From assembly GCA_030619715.1 (NCBI GenBank), contig JAUXAW010000007.1, positions 1 to 34,818 on the forward strand: DNA of 34,818 nucleotides, given 5' to 3'. Under the pieces are notes generated by a model that saw only the letters and a list, made by a program, of their open reading frames with translations, was not told the origin of the DNA and ran no database searches. Below, one piece after another: positions 5,580-13,350 of the stretch (position 1 is the stretch's first letter; each line of letters begins with the position of its first letter). The DNA comes from a candidate division WWE3 bacterium (GTDB taxonomy: Bacteria > Patescibacteriota > WWE3 > JAUXAW01). The position numbers and the translations under genes were made by a program.

Positions 5580-5833
5580 CTTCAAAGTTTAGAGAACAAA
5601 TCTACAATTTAATATCCGAGCAACTGGGGGTTGAAGGGGGAAAAATTACTACCGAGGCCCACTTCGCCGACGACCTAAACGCCGGGAGTTTGGAAATGGC
5701 GGAACTAGTGGCTCGTGTTCAAGAAAAACTCAACGTCGAACTTGATCCGTTAAAGGTTAAAAGAATTGAAACTGTTGACGACCTTGTTCATCTAGTTTTT
5801 GATAAACTGAATGGGTTGCTAGAGGAAGAATGA
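5576..5833 (+). CDS. acpP: Acyl carrier protein
   Basis: This is an 85-residue acidic four-helix protein of the ACP family. The phosphopantetheine attachment site, normally DSL, reads GSL (Ser38 within DDLNAGSLEMAELV), so the serine is kept but the preceding Asp is Gly. No fatty-acid synthesis genes are visible nearby. Its role could be carrying acyl groups acquired from elsewhere, or a non-lipid role next to RNase III. It overlaps nusB upstream and rnc downstream by ATGA, making a tight nusB-acpP-rnc operon. Confidence 0.9.
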   Translation: MTSKFREQIYNLISEQLGVEGGKITTEAHFADDLNAGSLEMAELVARVQEKLNVELDPLKVKRIETVDDLVHLVFDKLNGLLEEE

Positions 5834-6495
5834 ACATACCAGAATTCAAAAACAAAGATTTGCTCGAAAACGCATTCATTCACAGGTCATATTTGAACGA
5901 GCACCCGGGGTGCAAGCTCCCTTCTAACGAGAGATTAGAGTTTCTGGGGGATGCCATCTTGGAATTCCTAACCTCGGAGCATCTTTACGAAACCTACGAC
6001 CAAGAGCCCGAGGGACGGCTAACGGCCTACCGCTCGTCGCTGGTCAAAACCGAAACTTTGGCCGCGCTGGCAAGAGATTTGGATTTCGGCAGCAGGTTGA
6101 AACTTTCTCGAGGGGAAGATGAGTCCGGCGGTCGGGAGAGCGAGTATCTGCTGGCGGACACTTTTGAAGCTTTTTTGGGGGCGCTTTACCTAGATCAGGA
6201 AATCCCTGCTTGCCGAAAATTTTTGGAGGAAACGCTTTTTCCCAAACTTGGCAAAATTGTGGCAACCAAAGCTTACAAAGACTACAAAAGTTTGCTTCAG
6301 GAAATTGCCCAAGAAAAGGTCAACTTTACACCTATCTATAGAGTTCTTGACGAGTGGGGACCGGATCACGTCAAAACTTTCAAGGTTGGTGTTTTCATCA
6401 AAGATAAACAAGAGGGAGTGGGGGAGGGGAGCAGTAAACAAAGGGGTGAAGTTGAGGCGGCGAGGGATGCATTGGAGGAACTAGGGTGGCAGTAA
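5830..6495 (+). CDS. rnc: Ribonuclease III
   Basis: This 221-residue enzyme cleaves double-stranded RNA in rRNA maturation and mRNA turnover. The signature NERLEFLGDAILEF (residues 33-46) and DTFEAFLGALYLDQ hold the metal-binding acidic residues. A C-terminal double-stranded RNA-binding domain spans about 148-221 (KDYKSLLQEIAQ ... EVEAARDALEEL). The start overlaps acpP by ATGA, and its end overlaps the rpsP GTG start by 10 nt. Confidence 0.96.
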   Translation: MNIPEFKNKDLLENAFIHRSYLNEHPGCKLPSNERLEFLGDAILEFLTSEHLYETYDQEPEGRLTAYRSSLVKTETLAALARDLDFGSRLKLSRGEDESGGRESEYLLADTFEAFLGALYLDQEIPACRKFLEETLFPKLGKIVATKAYKDYKSLLQEIAQEKVNFTPIYRVLDEWGPDHVKTFKVGVFIKDKQEGVGEGSSKQRGEVEAARDALEELGWQ

Positions 6496-6773
6496 AGATT
6501 AGATTATCAAGAACTGGAAAAAAGAATGCTCCATCATACCGAATCGTGGCCATTGATTCCCGCTCACCGCGGGATGGACGCCCGTTGGAAATTTTGGGAC
6601 ATTACAACCCATCGATGACTCCTGTTTCATTTTCTGTCAACAAAGAGCGTCTCAAGTACTGGCAGTCCGTCGGAGCCCAGATGACCGAAGCGGTGGAAAG
6701 CCTACTAAAAGGAACGTACAAATACAAGAAGTATGAAGGTGCTAAAAAAGTGGAGGAGGAAACTAAGAAGTGA
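6486..6773 (+). CDS. rpsP: 30S ribosomal protein S16
   Basis: The 95-residue product (MAVKIRLSRTGKKNAPSYRIVAIDSRSPRDGR) is typical S16, an early-assembling 30S protein. It starts with GTG inside the end of rnc; no ATG alternative preserves the conserved N-terminus. The C-terminal tail is Lys/Glu-rich. The order rpsP, KH-domain protein, trmD is a widely conserved ribosomal/tRNA-maturation cluster, supporting all three calls. Confidence 0.96.
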   Translation: MAVKIRLSRTGKKNAPSYRIVAIDSRSPRDGRPLEILGHYNPSMTPVSFSVNKERLKYWQSVGAQMTEAVESLLKGTYKYKKYEGAKKVEEETKK

Positions 6774-6776
6774 TAA

Positions 6777-6889
6777 AATTTTCAAATCCCAAATCCCAAT
6801 GAAGCTCCAAATTCCAATTCTTAAAACATTGAAAATTTGGTCATTGAGATTTCATTGGAGCTTGGAGCTTGAAAATTGAAAATTATTCC
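6777..6889. repeat. Long imperfect palindrome of the CCCAATGAAGCTCC family, copy 1
   Basis: The left arm TTTTCAAATCCCAAATCCC and AATGAAGCTCC is partly complementary to the right arm GGAGCTTGGAGCTTGAAAATTG, around an inner TCATTGAGATTTCATTG module. It occupies the whole rpsP-khpA gap and ends 8 nt before the khpA ATG, so it would form a hairpin in the operon mRNA. Confidence 0.7.
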
Positions 6890-7159
6890 ATGAAGGATCT
6901 CTTAGAATATTTAGTTACATCTATCGTTGAACAACCAGAAGCGGTTAAAGTTCAAGCGACCGAAACCCCCGAAGGTTTTGTCAACCTCCAAATTACCGTC
7001 GCTCCGGAGGATATGGGAATGGTAATTGGGAAAGGGGGAAGGATAATTAGGGCGCTGAGGAACCTTGTCAGGGTTAAAGCAATTAAAGAGAATAAGAGGG
7101 TGAACGTAGAATTGACAGAAAGCCAAAATTTTCAAATCCCAAATTCCAAATCCCAATGA
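6890..7159 (+). CDS. khpA: KH-domain RNA-binding protein (KhpA/YlqC-like)
   Basis: This 89-residue protein has a single KH fold with the RNA-binding GxxG loop as GKGG (residues 47-50, VIGKGGRIIRALRNLV). KhpA binds RNA broadly and partners KhpB in other bacteria. The track start (TTG 6869) adds seven codons encoded by the repeat; I use ATG 6890. The last ten residues (NFQIPNSKSQ) are also encoded by a repeat, the left arm of copy 2, so the original C-terminus was replaced or extended by it. It sits between rpsP and trmD, as in many bacteria. Confidence 0.9.
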   Translation: MKDLLEYLVTSIVEQPEAVKVQATETPEGFVNLQITVAPEDMGMVIGKGGRIIRALRNLVRVKAIKENKRVNVELTESQNFQIPNSKSQ

Positions 7160-7283
7160 AGCTCCAAATTCCAATTCTCAAACGTTTGACAATTCGAGCG
7201 TTAGCGAGAATTGAGAGCGAAGCGCCAAATTGAGTCATTGAGATTTCATTGAAAATTGGAGCTTGAAAATTGAAAATTCCACA
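7125..7283. repeat. Long imperfect palindrome of the CCCAATGAAGCTCC family, copy 2
   Basis: Left arm TTTTCAAATCCCAAATTCC lies inside the 3' end of khpA, and the right arm GGAGCTTGAAAATTGAAAATT ends just before trmD. The middle carries an extra inverted segment, CAATTCGAGCGTTAGCGAG... with ...GCGAAGCGCCAAATTG. It shares the AATGAAGCTCCAAATTCCAATT and TCATTGAGATTTCATTG modules with copy 1. Confidence 0.7.
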
Positions 7284-7961
7284 ATGAAAATCGATATAAT
7301 AACACTTTTCCCGAAAATGTTCTCCGGTCCCTTTGACGAGTCCATCATCAAACGCGCTCAGGAAAAGGGTTTAGTGGAAATAGAAATTCGTAACCTAAGG
7401 GACTGGGCAGTGGATAAGCGGGGAACGGTTGATGACCGGCCTTTTGGTGGCGGTCCCGGCATGGTCATCAAGCCTCAACCGGTCTTCGACGCGGTTGAGT
7501 CTTTAAAATCAAAAAGCAAAAAGCAAAAAGCAAAAATAATTTTGCTCACTCCTCAAGGTCAACCTTTCAACCAACAAACTGCACAACACCTGTCGAAATC
7601 TGACCATCTCATCCTCATCTGCGGCCATTACGAGGGGGTTGACGAAAGAGTCCGGGAACATCTCGTTGACGAAGAAATTTCCATCGGCGATTATGTTTTG
7701 ACCGGAGGAGAGCTGCCGGCGATGGTTGTTACCGACGCCATCGTCCGCCTCATTCCCGGCGTCCTCGAAAAACCCGAAGCGATCAAGCAGGAGTCGTTTT
7801 CGCCTCTTCTTGAAGCTCCGCAATACACAAGACCGGAAAACTTCAAAGGTTGGAAAGTTCCGGAGGTTTTGCTATCTGGAAATCATCAAGAAATTGCCAA
7901 GTGGCGAAAAGAACAAGCCCTCAAAAGAACCAAAGAAAGAAGACCCGACCTCCTAAAATAG
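7284..7961 (+). CDS. trmD: tRNA (guanine37-N1)-methyltransferase TrmD
   Basis: The 225-residue protein is a SPOUT-class (trefoil-knot) methyltransferase that makes m1G37 in tRNAs and prevents frameshifting. It has the N-terminus [17 protein letters not shown], the knot segment [21 protein letters not shown], and [19 protein letters not shown]. The track start at TTG 7263 is repeat sequence; ATG 7284 is the right start. A tract of AGCAAAAAGCAAAAAGC (about 7507-7536) encodes a Lys/Ser-rich loop ([10 protein letters not shown]). A bidirectional terminator follows at 8008. Confidence 0.96.
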   Translation: MKIDIITLFPKMFSGPFDESIIKRAQEKGLVEIEIRNLRDWAVDKRGTVDDRPFGGGPGMVIKPQPVFDAVESLKSKSKKQKAKIILLTPQGQPFNQQTAQHLSKSDHLILICGHYEGVDERVREHLVDEEISIGDYVLTGGELPAMVVTDAIVRLIPGVLEKPEAIKQESFSPLLEAPQYTRPENFKGWKVPEVLLSGNHQEIAKWRKEQALKRTKERRPDLLK

Positions 7962-8007
7962 TAGGTTGAACCTATTGTCTAATTAAAGGGGATTTAAAAA
8001 GAGAGAA

Positions 8008-8040
8008 GCCCTCGAAGGTACTTAGTCCTCGAGGGCTTTT
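8008..8040. terminator. Bidirectional intrinsic terminator between trmD and the convergent membrane-protein gene
   Basis: GCCCTCGA (8008-8015) pairs with TCGAGGGC (8029-8036), followed by TTTT on the plus strand and TTCTCTCTTTTT on the minus strand. It lies between convergent genes, as expected. Confidence 0.85.
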
Positions 8041-8054
8041 GGGCTACCAGAGGT

Positions 8055-8489
8055 TTAACCTTTTGGTAGAAACCGCACGGGAAGCTCTTGACCTATTATC
8101 TCGGCAGCTACTTCCTCACTTCCCTCCCGAGATAATCGTAGGCAGAGTTGTCCGTTTTCCTGGACAAAGCTACCGACGAATGAGCTATCCACCGCTGCTG
8201 TCCATATCAAGAAATCGGACAGATCGAACCGATAGGCTGGAGCCTCTCCCTTGGGAAGTACTACACTTAAAGATGTTCCATCCCTTTTGCAAACAGCGAC
8301 GGCCCCTCCTTTAATGCAAAAGAGAATACTAGTGTTTCCAAAAGTGTTTCCAAAGAAGAGTTTTCCCCCACTTGGAAATTCTACCTTTTCCCTCCTTTCC
8401 TTCCTCTTCCCTTTCTCTGCGTTGATGAGTGCTAGTATGAGAAGAGGAACTAGCAGCCCAACAACTATACCGGCTCCAAAGCTTATCAT
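8055..8489 (-). CDS. Membrane-anchored protein of unknown function (144 aa)
   Basis: I recognise no family. One hydrophobic N-terminal helix (about residues 4-22, FGAGIVVGLLVPLLILALI) is followed by a charged linker (EKGKRKERREK) and a soluble domain of about 110 residues, rich in short beta-type segments. It likely sits in the membrane with the domain either in the cytoplasm or outside; the positive linker directly after the helix suggests the cytoplasmic side. A tandem repeat GTGTTTCCAAA encodes GNTFGNT. It has a good ribosome site (AAAGGAGA) and its own promoter at 8551-8579, nearly the same as that of the next gene upstream. It ends at the shared terminator at 8008-8040. Confidence 0.65.
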   Translation of the reverse strand: MISFGAGIVVGLLVPLLILALINAEKGKRKERREKVEFPSGGKLFFGNTFGNTSILFCIKGGAVAVCKRDGTSLSVVLPKGEAPAYRFDLSDFLIWTAAVDSSFVGSFVQENGQLCLRLSREGSEEVAAEIIGQELPVRFLPKG

Positions 8490-8550
8490 TTTTCATCTCT
8501 CCTTTCACGGGTTATTTTGATTAGACGGTGCCTACTTTGTTACATAAGTG

Positions 8551-8579
8551 ATACTACAACCCCTTGAAGGAAAAGTCAA
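8551..8579 (-). promoter_or_regulatory. Promoter of the 8055-8489 gene
   Basis: On the minus strand TTGACT (8574-8579), 17-nt spacer ending GGTTG, TAGTAT (8551-8556). It differs in only a few spacer bases from the promoter at 9040-9068. It leaves a leader of about 55 nt before the start codon. Confidence 0.7.
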
Positions 8580-8586
8580 TAGGTAC

Positions 8587-8638
8587 AAAAAGGAATGGGC
8601 TGACCTCACCAAGATTTCTCTCGATGTTTGGTCAGCCC
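8587..8638 (-). terminator. Intrinsic terminator after the 8657-8959 gene
   Basis: On the minus strand GGGCTGACC and GGTCAGCCC form a perfect 9-bp stem (8597-8605 with 8630-8638) with a long loop, followed by ATTCCTTTTT. It separates the two small membrane-protein genes into independent units. Confidence 0.8.
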
Positions 8639-8656
8639 AACCAACTTCACTCACAT

Positions 8657-8959
8657 TTACCTGTAGAGCCAGGGCGATATTAAAGCCATCACTCCCCACC
8701 CTAGGGTACCTATCGTGAGCGCGACTAGGATCCATGGGTTGATGAATGAGAGCCTCCTTTTCCTGTAGGCTGCTAGCGAGACAAGCAACACGAGGAGGAG
8801 AGTAGCGTCGTTGAAGAGGAAAAGTGCTCTCAGCTGACCCTCTGCGCAGCAGAGTAGCGCGAGCACAAGTCCTACTACTCCTACCCAAACCACAAATCTG
8901 GCTCTCAATGGTGCAAGGACCACCTGCTCCGGCTCCCTCTCTAAGTTGCTCACAGACAT
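8657..8959 (-). CDS. Small three-helix membrane protein of unknown function (100 aa)
   Basis: After a short soluble N-terminus (MSVSNLEREPEQ), three hydrophobic segments are visible: VVWVGVVGLVLALLCC, LFLFNDATLLLVLLVSLAA and NPWILVALTIGTLGWGVMAL. A basic loop (YRKRRLSF) lies between helices 2 and 3. The ORF-track start at TTG 8980 falls in the ribosome-binding region; ATG 8959 is preceded by GGGAAAGGAGAAAGG and is the natural start. No family is recognised. It has its own promoter (9040-9068) and terminator (8587-8638). Its partner gene at 8055-8489 has a matching promoter, so the two are probably expressed together. Confidence 0.65.
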   Translation of the reverse strand: MSVSNLEREPEQVVLAPLRARFVVWVGVVGLVLALLCCAEGQLRALFLFNDATLLLVLLVSLAAYRKRRLSFINPWILVALTIGTLGWGVMALISPWLYR

Positions 8960-9039
8960 TTTTCCTTTCTCCTTTCCCAAATTTGGCGAGCAGTTGACTG
9001 CTGCTCAATTTGTGCTATTACTTGATTATTCTATAAACA

Positions 9040-9068
9040 ATACTACAACCGCCTAAAAGAAAAGTCAA
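9040..9068 (-). promoter_or_regulatory. Promoter of the 8657-8959 gene
   Basis: On the minus strand TTGACT (9063-9068), 17-nt spacer ending GGTTG, TAGTAT (9040-9045). It is nearly identical to the promoter at 8551-8579, including the spacer pattern TTTTC.TT...G.GGTTG. Confidence 0.7.
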
Positions 9069-9104
9069 TGGAGGAGGGGAGTAGGGAGGGGGTTGAGAGA
9101 GATA

Positions 9105-9764
9105 CTATTCGGAGACTTCCGTTTTGTAAACTCTTAGAGATTTAACTTTTCTGATTAAATCGACATAATCTTTGGAAGTTGTGTCCAAAGTCAATGGGGT
9201 TTCGGGTGAAACATCCTGAACTTCAGCAAGATAAAAGGCCTCGACCCCCAAGGTAACCGAAAGCACTGCCTCCTCTCCCTCCTTTTGCTGCGCTGGACTG
9301 AACCTAAAGTTAGTCACGTTAACAACCCGCGAGGCCCCTTCAAGATTTCTCAGGAACGTCTGCAGTGAGGCATAAGAGCCGGTGACCACCACCGTCACAG
9401 ATATCTTCCTGACCCCCGCACCTTCCTCTGCTTTTTCCACCACAGCTTTACCTTCACCAAAACCAAGATGCTGAACGGTAACGCCCGAAGTTTTGGAAAT
9501 CTGCTCCAACTGCATTATCAGGGCCGGAACATCGTCCGCCGCCGGCAGCGCTCCTCGCACCACCTCCAGATTACTCCCAATTGTCTTTATCTCCGAAAGA
9601 ATTCCCGAAAGTTTCTCGCTCTTCTGCCGCAGAGCCAAAAGCCCACCCTCAGCAACTCCAATTTTTTGACGCTGAGAGGGGATTGACGAGATTTGGAAAA
9701 CGCCCAAACCGGAGATTAAGACCCCAACTAAAAATATCAGTCCTGTCGTCTGCGAGAGTTTCAT
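9105..9764 (-). CDS. pilO: Type IV pilus inner-membrane alignment protein PilO
   Basis: PilO pairs with PilN in the periplasmic or extracytoplasmic alignment complex that links the cytoplasmic PilM to the pilus machine. The 219-residue protein has one N-terminal membrane helix (TTGLIFLVGVLISGLGVF), a coiled-coil segment (about 30-80), and a ferredoxin-like domain (ISVTVVVTGSYASLQTFLRNLEGASRVVNV). The ATG overlaps the pilN stop (ATGA). It is the last gene of the surface protein-pilM-pilN-pilO operon. Confidence 0.88.
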   Translation of the reverse strand: MKLSQTTGLIFLVGVLISGLGVFQISSIPSQRQKIGVAEGGLLALRQKSEKLSGILSEIKTIGSNLEVVRGALPAADDVPALIMQLEQISKTSGVTVQHLGFGEGKAVVEKAEEGAGVRKISVTVVVTGSYASLQTFLRNLEGASRVVNVTNFRFSPAQQKEGEEAVLSVTLGVEAFYLAEVQDVSPETPLTLDTTSKDYVDLIRKVKSLRVYKTEVSE

Positions 9765-10309
9765 TGCTTCAAACCTCCTTTGGCAACCTTCAAATTAAGA
9801 TCGAAGTTGGCCTCACCGGTCTGCTGGTCCAGCGAAACCGAGCGCAGCTCGACCACCTCAAAAAGCTCCCCTTTAAGATTCAGCAAAAATTTAGCAAGCG
9901 AGACATAACTTCGGGAGACCCCCGAGACAGAAACAGTCCCCTCCGAGGGCACCGTCATCTCTACTATTGAGACATCCACTGGCACCGCCTTGGAAAGCGC
10001 GGTTAGAAGATTGGAGAAATAAACCCCCTCCTCAAAAATACTTTTGAGAGAATCCACCCGCGCCTCCAGATCCTGGGCCTTAAGCTCAATCTCCGAGAGT
10101 GAACTTATCTTTGATTTTTCACTGGCAATATTCTGCTCCAAATTTGAAAATTGGGAACTTAAAACTAGAGAGTAGATAAGGGAACTTGCGCCGAGCGTAA
10201 GCGAGGTGACAAGCAAAATCAACGAGGCCTTCCGCAAAAGCCGACTGCGGGCTTCTTGTTCCCTCTTTTTTTCGACCTCCTTTGGCAGTAAACTTATATC
10301 TTCGGGCAT
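9761..10309 (-). CDS. pilN: Type IV pilus assembly protein PilN
   Basis: The N-terminus MPEDISLLPKEVEKK matches the PilM-binding peptide of PilN (canonical INLLP-type). A membrane helix (ASLILLVTSLTLGASSLIYSLVL), a coiled coil (about 55-90) and a small alpha/beta domain (PVDVSIVEMTVPSEGTVSVSGVS) follow. The 182-residue length is usual. It lies between pilM (2-nt gap after its stop) and pilO (ATGA overlap), so the three are made in step. Confidence 0.88.
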   Translation of the reverse strand: MPEDISLLPKEVEKKREQEARSRLLRKASLILLVTSLTLGASSLIYSLVLSSQFSNLEQNIASEKSKISSLSEIELKAQDLEARVDSLKSIFEEGVYFSNLLTALSKAVPVDVSIVEMTVPSEGTVSVSGVSRSYVSLAKFLLNLKGELFEVVELRSVSLDQQTGEANFDLNLKVAKGGLKQ

Positions 10310-10311
10310 TT

Positions 10312-11340
10312 TTAAATATCCTTAAGCGCTAATCCTACGGCGACCGCAAATCTAGGCCCAATATCCTCAAGCTCTTCACGGCCGAACTTTTCCGGAATCG
10401 AAAGTCCCTCCCAAGGGTCGGCGATCTGCACCTCCAAATTTAGAGCGGCCGCCAGATAGACCAAGATTCCGGGCAGGTTCGCCGCCCCACCGCTGACAAT
10501 TACCCTTTTGATCAAATCATTCTTCCGGTGCGTCGTGTAATAGGCAATCGACCTTTTAATCTCCGAAACAACCACATCAAAAATCGGCTTGATCGCCTTC
10601 ATCACTTTACCCTCAAGCTGCGATTCCTCCAGACCGTAGCTGCTCATGTACTCCCGCGCTCGGCTGATTTCAAAACCCAGCTCTTGGGAGACGGCTCGGG
10701 CAAAGGCCTCACCGCCGGTCGAAATACTCCGAGTGAAGCGGATGGAACCTCCGGAGACAATCGAGATGTCCGTCGTCGCCGCCCCGATACTAACCACCAG
10801 CGTCGTCGGCGAGGAGGAATCAAGACCAACCAGAGAACGTGCTGTCGCCAGCGTCTCCGTCTCTAAACCGGCGGTTCTCAGTTTGGCGCTGCTAACTATT
10901 TTAAGATATTTTTTCGTCAAGGTCAAGGGGGCGGCAACCAGCAAAACGTCCATCTTGTCCGAAAGCTTAGCCGCATTGCTAATGACTTGGTAGTCCAGAG
11001 AAACTTCTTCGAGGGAAATGGGGATATATTGCTCGGCCTCCCACTTCATTGCGGTCTTAAGCTCCTTACCACTCATCTTGGGAACGGAAATAACCCGGGT
11101 GAAAACTTGGGACTCGGGGAGAGCGGCAACCACATTTTTGGTCGAAAATTCCGCCTCGGTGTAAAACTTTTCTAAGGCCTTAGAATAGGCCGCCCAATCA
11201 ACTTCGGAATCCGACGCGAGAAAATGTGGCGGCGCCGGAGCCGAAGAATAGGTCATCAACTCCTTTTGTCCTTTCTTTGTTTTCTTAAGCTCAACACCTT
11301 TAAACTCATGCGAGCCCAAATCAAGTCCGACGAAGTTCAT
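10312..11340 (-). CDS. pilM: Type IV pilus assembly ATPase-like protein PilM
   Basis: PilM is an actin-like cytoplasmic protein that binds the PilN N-terminus. The 342-residue protein has phosphate-loop segments GLDLGSHEFKGVEL (residues 4-17) and VVSIGAATTDISIVSGG, and the adenosine motif VSGGAANLPGI, in the order expected for the actin/FtsA superfamily. It is the second gene of the minus-strand operon, 17 nt after the surface-protein gene. Confidence 0.93.
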   Translation of the reverse strand: MNFVGLDLGSHEFKGVELKKTKKGQKELMTYSSAPAPPHFLASDSEVDWAAYSKALEKFYTEAEFSTKNVVAALPESQVFTRVISVPKMSGKELKTAMKWEAEQYIPISLEEVSLDYQVISNAAKLSDKMDVLLVAAPLTLTKKYLKIVSSAKLRTAGLETETLATARSLVGLDSSSPTTLVVSIGAATTDISIVSGGSIRFTRSISTGGEAFARAVSQELGFEISRAREYMSSYGLEESQLEGKVMKAIKPIFDVVVSEIKRSIAYYTTHRKNDLIKRVIVSGGAANLPGILVYLAAALNLEVQIADPWEGLSIPEKFGREELEDIGPRFAVAVGLALKDI

Positions 11341-11357
11341 ATCCCCATCATATCACA

Positions 11358-13223
11358 CTACCTCACTTCTCTCCAACTAATCGCTCCTTTACCCAAGTAG
11401 GGAGCGAGCATAATTATTTTCGGTTGGAATTCAAACACTTCCGCCGCCTCGGTCAGGTTACCCTTACCGGAAAGACTTCTTCTAAAAACGAACTGATTTG
11501 CCGCCGCCAAACCCTTGACCACCAGCTGTTTCTGCGGTGGCGACCCATCATAACTGGTATCAAAGCTGCCGTCAAGCAGAAATGAGGCATCGAGTTTCTC
11601 TACATTTTTGGCAATACGGACATCACCGCCAACGATGAACAAAAGAACCGCGGTCGGGTGGACTTCCAGATCAGCGTTAACGGTCAAATTGCCGCCGACA
11701 AAAGTCACCGTCGCAAGATTTTGCGTTGAGGAAAGCTCACCGGGGATGATTTGGTTGTCAACGACAAAATCTCCCTCACCGGCAAAGAAACGGCCACTGG
11801 TCAGAGGCAGTCGGCCGTAGGGTAGGGGAGTGGTCGTCGGAAATTTTTCCAGCCATTCAGCGTAGGTCATCCGCGTAACCAGCGGATAAGATTTAACCGT
11901 CCAGTTGTGAAGCGAAGAGAAGTTGCCAACTTGCGAACCGGAAACAACAATCACCCCCTCGGCATTGGGCCCAGCACCGGAAGCGTTCATCACAATATTT
12001 TGACCCGAATAAACATCCCCACCGGTAGTTTTCAGCCAGGCACCAAAAAGATTCTGGTCGGGAGAAACGCCTTGCAAACCGGCTAAATCAGAAATCCGAA
12101 ACCTAATCACTTTTCCCACAGCCCAGTTGGAGTCATGGAAGTCCACATCGGGAGTCGTCACCCTGACTGTTTCCGAACCATCAACGCTTGGATTGACAGT
12201 CAGATCGGTTAACCAATCACTCCAAGTTTGCCCCCCATCCCAAGTGTATTGATAGGCGGCGGTGGAAACATCCAAACCGGAGGTTGAGTCAGAAACATCA
12301 ATGCTGCAGATAAAGGTGTGGCTGTTTAGAGTTTGCATTGCTTCAAAGTTTTGCCATCCGCCGGGGGCGGATGTATCAATCTTAAAGTCAGCGGTTTTGT
12401 GGGGGGTTTCTTCGTTGCCGGCGTTGTCCACCGCATAATACTCCAACGTGTGCTCTCCGCTCGTCCCAACGGCAAAACTGGCGCCGGTTTCTTCCTCCTC
12501 ATAAAGCGAAGCCCCGTCCCACCAAACCGAGCCCCATCCGCCTGAGGCGGATAGACGCAGAAAAACGCCGTCGTAACCACCGGGCATCGTGAAGCTCACC
12601 GAAACTCTCGTCCAGTCGTTTGTTCCCGAAACCTTTAAAGTTTCAGCGATCAAAACATCGGAACCGGAAAGATTTCTCGCCCAAACAGCCACAAAGGCTC
12701 CATCTCCGGAGAGATTGTCAGTTTTAACCCAGGCGTTGACGGTGTAAACTTTAGCTGCCTCGGTCACCGAATAATAATCACGGTTATGCCAATAGTAGTA
12801 GCCGGAACTAAAAATGGTTATCCGCGCCGAGCGCGAGCCGAACTTGTGATACCAGGAGCGCAAAAAAATTGCCTCCCAAGGCCAGGCCCAAGAATAATCC
12901 CATTTGTCAATGTAAAAAAGGCCACCGCTCTCGAACGAGGGGTTTTGGACCCGGTTGAGGGTTTCTAGGAAGTCTTCCTGCTGCCAGTCATTGTCATCGA
13001 GTTTCCAAAAAATGGAAGCGACGCCGGACTCCAAATCGTCGGCAACCAAATCAACATTAACGCCGCTGGTGTACCAGTCATTTAGACCTAGGGTTCCGGA
13101 CAGTGTTGCCGTCGTCAGTGGGGGAGTGGTGTCGGATTGGGCGAGAGCAGTGAATAGTAAATAGTGAGTAGTGAGTAGAAGAGCGAAGATGGAAAATAGA
13201 AGTACGAGGGCAGGCCTTTTCAT
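11358..13223 (-). CDS. Large secreted surface protein with carbohydrate-binding-like and Ig-like domains, pilus-associated
   Basis: The ORF-track start (13259) lies upstream of the promoter; the ATG at 13223 gives a clean signal peptide (MKRPALVLLFSIFALLL...ALAQ) and a 621-residue protein. After the signal come an Ig-like segment (DTTPPLTTATLSG), a jelly-roll CBM4/9-like domain (NPSFESGG... to WWDGASLYEEE), a second Ig-like repeat (SGEHTLEYYAVDNAGNEE), and a C-terminal beta-helix-like region (FVGGNLTVNADL, LLFIVGGDVRIAKNVE) ending APYLGKGAISWREV. It shares an operon with pilMNO, so it is probably an adhesin or tip protein displayed through the pilus. Part of the signal peptide is encoded by a TAGTGAGTAGTGAGTAG-type tandem repeat. 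Domain names are by pattern only. Confidence 0.7.
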   Translation of the reverse strand: MKRPALVLLFSIFALLLTTHYLLFTALAQSDTTPPLTTATLSGTLGLNDWYTSGVNVDLVADDLESGVASIFWKLDDNDWQQEDFLETLNRVQNPSFESGGLFYIDKWDYSWAWPWEAIFLRSWYHKFGSRSARITIFSSGYYYWHNRDYYSVTEAAKVYTVNAWVKTDNLSGDGAFVAVWARNLSGSDVLIAETLKVSGTNDWTRVSVSFTMPGGYDGVFLRLSASGGWGSVWWDGASLYEEEETGASFAVGTSGEHTLEYYAVDNAGNEETPHKTADFKIDTSAPGGWQNFEAMQTLNSHTFICSIDVSDSTSGLDVSTAAYQYTWDGGQTWSDWLTDLTVNPSVDGSETVRVTTPDVDFHDSNWAVGKVIRFRISDLAGLQGVSPDQNLFGAWLKTTGGDVYSGQNIVMNASGAGPNAEGVIVVSGSQVGNFSSLHNWTVKSYPLVTRMTYAEWLEKFPTTTPLPYGRLPLTSGRFFAGEGDFVVDNQIIPGELSSTQNLATVTFVGGNLTVNADLEVHPTAVLLFIVGGDVRIAKNVEKLDASFLLDGSFDTSYDGSPPQKQLVVKGLAAANQFVFRRSLSGKGNLTEAAEVFEFQPKIIMLAPYLGKGAISWREVR

Positions 13224-13230
13224 TACCTTT

Positions 13231-13282
13231 AGTATAACTAGTCTTTTACACCTTGACAAGCGCTACATCTTTGGGATACACT
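13231..13282. promoter_or_regulatory. Divergent promoters sharing one -35 box
   Basis: CTTGACAAG at 13252-13260 serves as TTGACA on plus and TTGTCA on minus. On the minus strand the 17-nt spacer leads to TATACT (13231-13236), 7 nt before the surface-protein ATG. On the plus strand an 18-nt spacer leads to TACACT (13277-13282), about 69 nt before the cohesin-like gene. The two pilus operons would therefore compete for polymerase. Confidence 0.7.
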
Positions 13283-13350
13283 TTATTCGCATCCATTAGC
13301 GATACCAAAAGCGCAATTCCTTAATTATTCGCGTTCATTCGCATTTTGAA

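Noticed and set aside
13224-13259. Longer start for the surface protein
   Set aside because: The extra 12 codons cover the promoter, and the signal peptide begins cleanly at ATG 13223.
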